A stretch of DNA of 64,000 nucleotides from Nelumbo lutea (taxonomy: Eukaryota > Streptophyta > Magnoliopsida > Proteales > Nelumbonaceae): the NCBI GenBank assembly GCA_022828595.1, contig JAKGHH010000005.1, positions 55,609,655 to 55,673,654 of the forward strand. Direction: 5' to 3'. The notes below the pieces were generated by a model. The model was not told the origin of the DNA. It did no database searches and saw nothing but the letters and a program-made list of their open reading frames with translations. The position numbers were made by a program, and so were the translations under genes. Position 1 is the stretch's first letter, and every line of letters begins with the position of its first letter. Positions 12,101 through 24,100 of the stretch are shown in pieces.

Positions 12101-15100
12101 CTCTACACACTCTTGAATTTCCCAATCAAATAGAGAGCAAAATTTTGGACACCAAACTGCTCTACCTTGATTAATCTCAAAATTCTCTTCAATGGAGCAA
12201 TTCTTCATACTCAATCTATACAGGCGAGGGTAGTGATTTAAAAGGTGCACCTAGGCACACAAGCGAGGAGCATTTTCGGGTAAGCACCTCGCCTAGGTCC
12301 TAGGTGCAGCCCTTTCAAAAGGCGCACTAGGTGCACCCGATGCGCCTTGAGCCTCAGCCCAAGTATGTGCCTTTTGAAAATTTCAAGATTTTTTGCTTTT
12401 TTTGAACCTAGCGGTTGGGGTGGGGGCTCCGCCCCCACACCCCTCGAGGCAAGCCCAAACAAGCTCTGAGAACCCCCTATTTGATAATGTTGTTCATTCA
12501 TTCACCCTAATAAAATATCTTCTTAACAAGCAAATAAAATTATAAAATCATTATTTTTTTCTATGAGAACTAAGAATTAATACCCTAAAATGAACTTGTT
12601 TGAGCTTGCCTCAAGGGGTGTGGCAAAGGCGGCTCGTAGAATCAGGAATGTAATATGTTTTACATCACGTTAGCTAATTGAAGTAATGCAATTGAGGAAA
12701 AAAAGAAATTATGGGTTTTACATGCTCGGAAATGTTTTATATGCTTGATTTTATTTTTAAATTTTCATTTGAATACGCTTTACATGTTATGTTTATGTAT
12801 TTTAATTTTAGATAATAGGTTTTCTAAATCATTTATTTTAAAACATAAGTTTATCTTTTTTATTAATATTATGTTTAATATTTTTTATTTTATTTGCATT
12901 TTTTTAATTTTTTGGCATTTTTTCGATTATTGTGCATTGCTTCAAAAAGGCGCATTCCTCACCTTGTGCCTCGAGCGCAAATTAGTCCCTAGGCATTGCG
13001 CTTTTAAAGCACTAGGTGAGGGCAATGATCACACAGCTTTCCAATACCCAACCAATCATCCTCCCAAAATTTAATTGTTGATCCATCACCAACTCTAAAG
13101 GAAACAACCTTAAGGAAAGCTGACTAGAAACTCGTAGTCCCTTTCCACACACTTACCCCATAAAATGTCTTCACTTCTTTAGGGTCCCACCCAAAGCCAA
13201 AAGCCCCATATTTGCAAACCACCACCCTTCTCTAGAGTGTCTCCCTCACTAACCCAAATCTCCATAACCATTTCCCGTAAAGGGCTTTATTTAAATCTTC
13301 AATTTTCTTATCCCCAAGCCCCCATCTTTTTTTCCTTTCATACTTTATCCCACTTAACTAAGTAGAATTTCTTCTCAATCCCTTTTAACTCCCCATAAGA
13401 ATTCCTTTTGCAATTTTTCAATTGAATTTATCACGGTAGAGGGGGCCTTTAAATGTGGGAGGTAATAAACTGAGAGGTAGGACAGAGCACTCTTAATAAG
13501 ATTAATCCTTCCACCAGGAGAGAGATACCTCCCCCTCCATCTTGCTTGTTTTTTATCAGTCCTGTAAAGAACCGGTTGCCAAGTAGATGAGACCAAAGCT
13601 TTTGCCCCTATAGGGAGACCCAAATAAGTAAAGGGGAACTCCCCCCACCAAACAACCCAAAGCTGAAGAACAATCCTCCAGTAAGGCATCCGGGATATCA
13701 CCCATCCCAATCATCACACTCTTCTTCAAATTGATCCTTTGACCTACCAGCATTTCATAAAATTTGAGGACCACTCTTAAATTCAGCACTTGCTCCATTG
13801 ACGCACCTAGAAATACCAGTGCTTGGTTTTATTGGCAAAGCTACAGGTTTTGGAGATTAATCCCTCAACTACAGACATCAGGTTGTAGAAAGAGTGTAAG
13901 GATGGGAAGCTCACAGTGAAGTCAGTGTATTCGGCTTTGAACATAAATCAAGTGGAGGCTGATCCAGTTAGGGGTGTTTGGGGGAAACCAGTGCCACCAA
14001 GGGCAGAACTTTTGCATGGCTGATTTCTAGAGGTTGTATCTTAACTCAGACCACCTTAAAGATCAGAGGCTATCAGTTTCCATTTCCAAGTAGGTATGTG
14101 TTGTGTTTAGCTGGAGGAAGATGTTCTTCATCTAATGCTTCATTCCAGTTTTACAATTCCAGTTTGGTCCTATTTTTTCAAGCTGATCAAGGTGGACAGA
14201 TGTTCCATATCAGATGCTGAAATCTTAAGCCAATGGCCAAGAATCTAGGGTGGTTCTATTCCCTTTGCTGTTAGACGGGAGGTCTGGAAGGAAAGAAACA
14301 GAGAATATTTGAGGAGAAAAAGAAAAGAAAGGAAGAGGTGGTGGCAGTTATTAGTTCGACAGTTATTGGTTGGGTTTTGCTGCTTCCAGAGTTTCAAGGA
14401 CTGAAGAAAGAAGACTTTTGTGCTGACTTCTGGTGTTCTCTGAATTCGTAAAAGGAATCTTGATGTCTATGTATTTGTTTCTATGAAGTTTTTTGTGGCT
14501 TCTGTTTTGCTTCACTTGTAGTTTGGTGGGGGTGACCTCTTGTCACATAGTTATGCTATACTTGCTTTTTTAGCAATAAAAAATACCAGTGTGTCATCCA
14601 CAAACTGAAGATCGGTAATGGAAATTCCAAGTCTTCCTGCTCTAAACCAATGTTTTTAACCGTCACCTAGTCGACTTTCCAGGTTCGGTTCTTATAAACT
14701 CCAGCATTGCCCCAAAAACCATTGAAAAGTCAACAAAACTATCGACCCAGACGGTTGACCTGTTGAACCAACGACCCAGTCACTGGGTTAGGGGTTGCAT
14801 ACTAACTATGTATGCAAACTTCAGGAGGCCATAATTTTGCACTCCGATGTCTGATTGAGGTGATTTTTTTATTTTGGGTAACCTTTCGATATCTATGCAT
14901 CCCAAGGTGCCAAAGGTTCCTTGCCCCGCTATTGTCACAAAAAAAAAAAAAAAAAACTTTTTTGACCTCAAATCGAAATTTTAAATATTTTATACGCAAT
15001 CACCCAACTTCTCCACCTCTCCCCAAAACCCATCCTAACTGGGATATCCTCTAGAAAACCGCAATCGACATTATCATAAGCCTTCTCAATATCAAGCTTG

Positions 15101-18100
15101 CAAACTAAACTTGGATGGCCACTTCTCAGCATTGATTCAACACATTCACTTGCAATCATCACCCCCATCAAGAATTTGCCTGCCTTCCACAAAAGCCATT
15201 TGGGTTGGGTCCACAACATCATGCAAGACTGATCTTAGTCTTCTAAAAGAACTGTCAAAATGATTTTATATAGGCTTGAAATTAAGGTGACAAGTCTAAA
15301 ATCTTTGATTCTAGAGGCCCCTTCCACTTTCAAAATTAGAGAAATGAAGGTTGCATTAGCATTTCTCTCAATAAATTTTTTTCCTGCCAAAATTCATTGA
15401 ACATCCTCAACAAATCTCTTTTAGCACATGCCAACAACTTTTGTAGAATGAAATATTAAACCCATCAAGACCTTGTCACCCTTCATAATATTAACTACCT
15501 CCCAGATTTCATGTTCATCAAACTCCCTTTCCAACCAACCCCTTAAACCCTCCCCAATCCTTCCCAATTCTACATCACCCTGGAAAACTTTTCTACTTGG
15601 GGTAGCCCTATACATATTGATATGGAAACTTCTAATTTCCTCCATCACTTCTTTTGGATCATCAATGATTTTGGATTCTTCTTCCAACCTAGAAATGAAG
15701 TTATATGTGCATGGAAAAAAAAAAAAAAAGCATTATTCTTGTCTCTTTTTCTTAGCCAAATTGCTCTTGACTTCTACCTCCACATAACTTCTTCCATATG
15801 AATCACCTCCAATAACTTTTTTTAATCAATAACAATAGATTTCATTAAGAAAAATTAATGATACAAAGGGGGAAATAACCTTTCTTATCTCCCCCAACAA
15901 AAAACAAGCAAAGCTGAAGCATTACAGTTAAAACCACAACAAAGTATCCCTGTTTACCCCTTGTTTTGCTAACCCATCAGCAAAGGAGTTTGCACACCTC
16001 TTGACCCAAATTACTTCAACTTCCATGTCTCTAGTTAGCCACTTGAATCTTTTCTTTTCATTGCTGTACCTCCACATCCAATTTTTGTCTCCCTTCAGTC
16101 AGTCCACCACCAACTTGAAGTAGTTGGAGTCTCCTTTGATGATCAGCTTTCTTAAATTTAACTCTTTATGTCTCTGAACACCTTCCAATGCCACCAAAAT
16201 CTCGGTTCTGAGAGAGTAACCAGATTCAATTGGACCTGAGAACACGGCAATTATTACCCCTTTCTCATCTCTTAGAACACCCCCAATACCCAATGGCCCT
16301 GGGTTGCCAAAACTGCTTCCATCAAAGTTCAGTTTGCAACAGCCACTAGGAGGGGGGGACCAAATTGGGACTGCTAATTTCTGACCTGGGGCTGAAAAAG
16401 TAAATTCTCTCCACAACTTGCTTGACAGGTCATCCATTGACACACTGTTAAAGAGCTCCATAGATTTAAGCCAATGTATTACCCTGATAAAAATTACCTT
16501 TTGAATAGCTTCCTTGCTCTTCTCCTTCCAGAGAATATTCTGGAATTTCTTTCTTCCCAAATGGTCAAAATAACAGCAGCCCTTACACAATGCCACATCA
16601 CTCTTCCCCTTTTCTTTGGCAATCTGAAAAAATGAAGGTGCGAACAAACTTTTCACATCTGATGGTGGGTTCCACTTGCAACCAAACAAAAAGGAAAACT
16701 GTTCCCATCAGCCTTTCACAAAAGTACAAGAGATTAAAAAACGGTAGCAATTCTCACTGTCAACCTTACAAGCCATGCATGTTTGACGAAATTTAACCAT
16801 ACACCAAAAGAAAAATACATATAAAAATTTAAAATATCAATGATATCAGAGGGAAGCATGATCCCCAATCTTTAGGCCCTTATTTCAAAACATGCTTCCA
16901 AGGAGTGTATATATATAAGCTCTTAGATTTGAATTATAATAACATAAATACATTGTATACAATGCATGTAACTTGGTAATAAGCATCAACTACTGGAAGT
17001 TCAAAGAGTGGCCTCTATGTATTGCAAGCCTTTGCTATAACCTAGGCCTATTAATTGCCTAGACTACTAAGTTACTAAGGTCCGTTAACTAGTTCAGTAT
17101 GTCCCAGTTATCCATCCATCAAAGTGTCATTCCAAGTTAAAATCAAGGTTTGAAGTGTCGGAAACACAAGGTGTATCAGAAAGGTAATTTTAAGAGATGT
17201 ATCTAGATATGCTTTGGAAACACATAGATACAGACGAAAAATCAAGATACACATGGATACACTAGAAAATTCAAAACAAATCCTTAGAAAATATATTAAC
17301 AACAATAAAAATGAGTTTTATGTGATTATAACTAATTTATTTAAACATAAAAACCATATTTAATGATTTATATAAAGTATCGGGACATAATTAGTAACCA
17401 TTGAAAAATAATAGAACTTAAATGTTTGTGTAGATATACGAATGTTTATTAGTTAATATTTTTTTAAGTCATTTATTAATTAATATTTATTATATATAGA
17501 TGTATATAATATTTATTATGCATATAAGTTAATATATACCTTAATTTTTAATAAATAAATATAATTTGTATAAATCTTATTATTATATAAATTTTAATAA
17601 TCAAACTTCAGCATTTATTGAGAAACATCCACCAAGAGAAGAATAATTACTTTAAGAACAAAAATGGATGCAATTAAGATAAGCAAGGTTGGCATAGTGG
17701 CAAATTAGTTGTTGTTGCTGTTGTAAATAAATGACTAGGGTTCAAAACTTCTTACTTAAACTTATGATTTTAACAAATTATTTGACTTAATTAGCATTTA
17801 ATGGCACCTTAAATGTTTTAATTAAAGACAACTCAAATGAGCATTTAATTAAGGGTAAATTACAGATAAGTACCCTGTACTTTGGCGGTAGTACAGATAG
17901 GTACCCTGAACTTTCAATTGCAGTACTTGAGTACCCTGACCTCTCAGAAATAGACACTTAGGTCCATCCGTTAGTATTCCATTAATTAGATATTACATTA
18001 TGTCAAAAATACCCTTCTCCTGTATTTCTGAGATCATTCTCAGGTAACCAAACATCTCCCCACAATGACATTCACACATGGACAGCAAATAACATATTCA

Positions 18101-21100
18101 AATTTTCTGATGACAGAATTATCTGGTGATGATTTTACTTTGTAGAATGATCTCAAAAATACACGAGAAAGGTATTTTTGACATAGTGTAATATTTAACT
18201 GACGGAAAACTAACAGATGGACACAAGTGTCCATTTTTTAAAGTTTAGGGTACTCAAGTGTTGCAATTGAAAGTTCAGGGTACCTATCCGTCACTACACC
18301 CAAAGTACAGGATACCCATCTTACCTGTAATTTACCCTTTAATTAAATAATATTAGCATTTAATGACATCTCAAATTTAAAGGCTTAATTAAAAGTGATA
18401 TAAATAAGAGAGAAAGAGAGAAGAGATAAATTAAATTTAAATTTGAATTTAAAAGTAGAAAGAGAGGGAAATTAAAATCGGCTGATACATAGTGTGTATC
18501 AGTCCATTTCGGTATTTTATCGGTCAATATATACCCGAAGCGATCCGATGCGAGACCGATACAGACCCATATCGGCCTGGTACAAGCGAAAAAATACAAA
18601 ACTATTGAATTCTATATGTTTTGTGTATCAGATCTCTGCCAAAATGATACGTATCGATCGATACTGGCCGATACATTATGAAATTTTAAACCATGGTTAA
18701 AATCTGAGGTCAAGAAAATGACAAAATGATTTCTTTTTTTATGTTGTCAACAAAACCATGAAATAATTTGTGTATAATGCATTTATGCATGATCCTCATA
18801 AAAACATTATTTCGATAAAAGCATTGAAGCTAACAAAAGAGGCAACATCTGATAACAAATATTATTAATGCATGACCACAGACACAAAAAACATTCTGAC
18901 AATATCTAAAAATCCAAGAATAGCATTTCCAGAACACCCAAAATAGACAAATATATGATGCTTACATTTATTATTTTGGTAGTAAGACTGAAACAACTCT
19001 TGAATGTGAGAGAATACACGAACTAGTGAAGTGGCAATAAATCAACAAATGAAATAGGATTCGATACCAGCAATAGTTGCAGAACACCGATTAACAGGAC
19101 GGATTCGAAAAACTGCTTGAGGTTGGTAAACTATGCGCAACACCTTCTCCACAGAAACTGCAATTTTAGTCCACAAACAAGAGGAGAAAAAAAGAAAAGA
19201 AAATCAGCTACCAACAAACTCATGGATTCACAAATAATATGTTGCACTTGTGCAAACAAATCAGCAAGCATTGCAAACTAAAAAGACAGAAGTTTTTTGA
19301 ATTCATCAACCTTTGTTCTTCTCTAGATAAGATCCAAGCTGCACTACAAGCTCTTGATCCGATATGTAAAAAGAGTAAGGCAATTTTTCCTCCTGAACAA
19401 ACCAATGAACACTAAATCTCAATCCACAAATACCAGTATGGGTATGTCCCCAACAAAAAATACAAACATAAACAAATAAATTAGCAACCTTTCCTCTAGT
19501 AAATATAGTTTAACATTTGCAAATTTCATCTTCAAACTAACCAGTAGATAATGGAGGAAATCCTTAGGGCTCAGTTTGGAAAGAGTACAAATACAAATAT
19601 GTACAGTACAAATACATACAAAATAATATAAAATAGAAGGTTTTGCAATCTACATATTTGAATTTGTACTCCTTCCAAACTGAGCCTAGATTACAAAATT
19701 TAACTCATTATAAAAAGGTTATAACCAGGACCAGATGCCTACCACCATATTACTTTCCCTACAATCAACGAAGATTTCACCAATACCTCAACTAGCCTCT
19801 CATGGAAATCATCAATATGATTTATTCAATTCAAGAAAAGATATATTCCTAACAAAGAAACAAATACGTATGTTCTTTGCTTCTTGCTTTGAGCAAATAA
19901 GATCATTTCCTAGGGTTAGAGCAGAAAAAATTGAAAAAAAAAAAAAAAACATGCATGATTTCCTTTGGGCAGGTTGGGAGGACATGGAAAAGCACCACTT
20001 AGTAAGCTGGAACCAGATATACAAACCTATCTCCCGTGGAGGGCTGGGTATAAGAAAGCTGAGAAGCTCTAACATGGAACTTCTAGGGTAGTTGGCTCTG
20101 GCATTTTGTGGCTGAGCCAGATGACTTGTGAACAAAGGTGATTGCTGAAAAGTATAGCCAATGGGTAGGATAAAGAAGGCTCTCAGGTGTCTTATGGCTG
20201 TAGTGTCTTGACTCTTGAGGGGAATCAATAAAGTTTCTGTTGTAATATGTAGCGGCTGTGGCCTAGTAGGGGCATTTCTGCCCTTTCCTCTTGTAATTTC
20301 TTATGAGCTGTCGCCCTAAGTATATATACCAACTTAGGTGCCGCCAGCTTTAGATCTGAATATACAATTTCTTTTCTCTCTTCTCTCTTCTCTCTTCTCT
20401 GTCGACTACATTGTACCAGAGCATCTCTGATCTGGACGCAAGTTCTCTCTTCTTCTCAGATTGTGATTTCCTCCCTTTTCTGGAAATCTATTTTTTTCTC
20501 AGATCGGGATTTCTTCTTCTGGGCGCAACCTTCAGCCCTAATTTTTTTCTCTTCTCTCTTGGTTGCTGTACCAAGGAGAAGGCTGTGGTGGCAGCCGAAT
20601 GCAGTAAAAGACATCTCTAGATCTGTGGTGGCAACCGAATGCAATAAAGTGATTTTCTGGGTTTGTGGTGGCAGCCGAATGCAACAAAACTTGATTTTCT
20701 GAGGAGTTTTTCTATGTACTGTGGGTCATGGGAGACAGGTATGCACTGTTACATTCACACGTAAACATTTGACACTGTGAATGTCACAGTTTTGAGGATT
20801 GTATGGACTGGTTGTCTCTTCCTCCTGGAAACCGAAGTGTTTCATCGAAAAGGTATCACCTACAGTACTGTTAAACTTTGTTTTTGGAGACTCCTATCTT
20901 TCTTTTCAGAGTGAATGTCACAGTTTTGAGGATTGTACAGACTGTTAAACTTCCGTGAAAATGGCTTACTGAGGATTCAACAACCTCTAGTATTACTTCC
21001 CAGCAAGGAAACTTAAATGGGGGGATGGACAGCATGAATTTCTCCATGTCCAAGGGCATCAAACTTTATGTTACAGCTAGGGGGAAGGCTGGTTATATAA

Positions 21101-24100
21101 GTGGAAAAATAAAAGAACCAAAGTCCAGTACTGCTGAACATGATCGATGGGATCAAGAAAACAGCATGGTTATGTCATGACTGTTAGGCTCTATGTTACC
21201 TTATGTAAGAAAAAAGTTGATATGTGCTGACACAGCCTGTGAAATTTGGGAACAAGCCAAGGCAACCTATTCTGAACAGAGGCACTTTGTCAAGATTTAT
21301 CAACTTCAAGCAGAATCATCTACATGTAGACAAGGGGACTGTAGCCTATCTACATACTACTCAACCCTTACATCTGTCTGGAAGGAGTTGGACTATTATC
21401 AAACTATTGACTAGAGGAATGATGAAGATGCATAGGACTATAAAAAACTTGTCTCCCAACAGCGGGTTTTTTCTTTCTTGCATGGACTGAATCCGGCTTA
21501 TGAGCCTCTCCGGGTGCAGATTTTGGGAAGTAGAAAACTTTCTTCAATTCAGGAAGTATATGCTTTAGCTCAATCTGAAGAGAGTAGGAAAAATCTCATG
21601 AATGTTTTTGAGGGGGAGCAACCTGTTGCCCTAGCTGCAAGAGGGAGTAACACAGGGATGAAAAAGGGGAACCACGGAAAGGTGAAGATAAAGACAAACG
21701 GTGGTGTACCAACTACCAGAAGCCTAGACACACCCAAGAAACTTGTTGGGAGTTAGTGGGGAAACCCAAGTGGGCAACAAAAAATCAAAACACTTCAAAG
21801 AAGCTTCCTCAGGAGAAGTTTACCTCTGCAAATCTGGCCACACAAGACTATCAGCAGAATAATCGTACTACTATTTTTCCCCAAGAACATCCCAGTGGTT
21901 CCAATCCCAAGGAAGACATCATCAACTCCTTTAGAGATAATTTGGAATTGTATGGTAGGACACTCGGATAGATTAGATTGGTCGATTCCTACCCCTTCTA
22001 CCTCATTTTCTTCTACATCAGGTAAAGGTGCTTCTGCATTTCATGTGTGTACCTTTGCTCCTGAGTCACCTTGGGTCATTGACTCAAGGGCATCAAACCA
22101 TATGACTGCAACTTATGTTATTAATCATATGCCATTGTGCCTCCTACAATACAAGGCCCCACATCAACTTCTTTTTCCTCAATCCCCTTTATTCTCCATT
22201 CCATTATGTGTTTGGGTGTAAATGCTTTGCTCATGATCTTTGTCCCAGCCAAGGTAAATTGGACCCCAAATCTGTTCTATGTGTTTTCTTGGGTTATCCC
22301 TCTTCCCAGAAAAGTTACAAATGCTTCAATCTGGTCACACATAAGTACTTTGTGCCGATGGATGTGTCCTTTGAATCTGAACCCTTCTTCCATGCCTCTC
22401 CTCAGGGGTAGAATAGTGTGAAGGAGGAGAGGCAAGCTCCAACTCCTCAAATTCCTCTTCCTTCTATTCTTGACTCCTCTCCATTTCGTGTCTTCTTGAG
22501 GCACCGTAAGGGACAGCTGAACTCAAAGGTTGTGGAGCAACTTGAGACTATACATCCAGCACCATCTAACTCCTTGAAGGAAAATCCAAGTACCCTTGTT
22601 CCTTTTGATATTTCTAAACCTATTGCTATTGATGACTCTACAAATGATCTTGATATCCCAATTGCTCATAGAAAAGAGGTTCGATCATGTACTACTAAGC
22701 ATCCTATTGCCCAGATCTTGTCCTACGAAAACATTGCTCACTCATTTTGTGCCTTTTTTACTGCCATTGATTGTGTCTCCATTCCCAAAAGTGTTGCAGA
22801 AACCTTATCTATACCTGAATGGACAGAGGCAATGAAGGAAGAAATTAGTGTTCTTCACAAAAACAACACCTGGAAGTTGGTGAATCTTCCTGAAGGAAAA
22901 GAACCACTGGGTATTCACGGTAAAGCACAGAACAAATGGGTCAGTTGAAAGGTATAAAGCCAGGTTAGTTGCAAAAGGGTATACTCAAGTGTATGGGGTC
23001 GACTATGCTGAGACTTTTGTCCTAGTTGCTAAAATGAACACTATTCCGATTATACTATCCTTGGTTATTAACTTTGATTGGGAGTTCCACCAACTAGACA
23101 TCAAAAATGCATCCTTAAATGGGGATCTGGAAGAAGAAGTGTACATGATTCAGCCTCTTGGGTTTGTAGCACAAGGGTGTGAAGGGAAAATCTGCAAAAC
23201 AAAAAAATCTTTATATGGTTTGAAACAATCCCCAAGAGCCTGGTTCAGTAGATTTCACTTGGCCCTTCAGCAAATTAGGTTCAAGCAGTGCCAATCTGAC
23301 CATACTCTATTTGTCAAGAGAAATCAGAAGAATGTTGTGGTATTAATTGTCTATGTTGATGACATTGTGATTACAAGTAATTGGGACTCTGAGATTAAGA
23401 AGGTCAAAGAATCCCTTGCTATGCAGTTTGAGGTGAAAGATCTAGGACAGCTACATTATTTCCTTGGTATTGAGGTTGTCCGCTCAAAAAGGGGCATCTT
23501 CATTTCCCAAAGGAAGTATGCCCTAGACCTCTTGCAAGACACAGGAAAGTTAGGAGCAAAGCTTGTAGATTCTCCTATTGAGGAAAACCATCGGCTTGGT
23601 GATTGTACTGGAGAACCCGTGACAGATGTCAAGAAATTTCAAAGGCTAGTAGGAAGACTTCTCTACCTATCAATGACTCGACCAGATATAGCTTATGTTG
23701 TTGGTGCACTTAGCCAGTTTATGCATGCACCAACATCCTCTCATTTAGAGGTAGTTGAGAGAGTTCTCTGGTATCTGAAGAAGTATCCAGGAACTAGGTT
23801 ACTTTTCAAGAAACATGATCATATGACAGATGCAGATTGGACTGGGGCAGTTGATGACAGAAAATCAACTAGTGGATATTATACCTTTGTTGGTGGAAAC
23901 TTGGTTACTTGGAGAAGCAAAAGCAAATTGTTGTGGCCAGATCTAGTGTTGAAGCTGAATATAGAGCAATGGCGCATGAAGTTGATGAAGTACTATGGGT
24001 AAAGAATTTGATTGGAGAGTTGGGTCTCTCTATTGATGACCCAATGTCTCCCTACTATGACAACAAGGCAGCCATTAACATTGCTGCCAATCAAGTTTTT

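Larger units (their letters stand above)
11290..15815 (-). pseudogene. LINE (L1-type) ORF2 remnant, interrupted by three insertions
   Basis: Minus-strand L1 ORF2 in NLE intron 3. In 5' to 3' order: a linker ([20 protein letters not shown], 15421-15687); the reverse transcriptase ([20 protein letters not shown], then [12 protein letters not shown], 14968-15222); the catalytic box QFVDDTLVF at about 14582-14610; the thumb region ([33 protein letters not shown], 13375-13800); and a zf-RVT zinc region ([28 protein letters not shown], 11690-11977). It ends near 11290-11310 in an A-rich tail on its own strand. Insertions are at 12234-13017, 13822-14580 and about 14649-14790. Multiple frameshifts make it non-functional. 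Confidence 0.82.
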
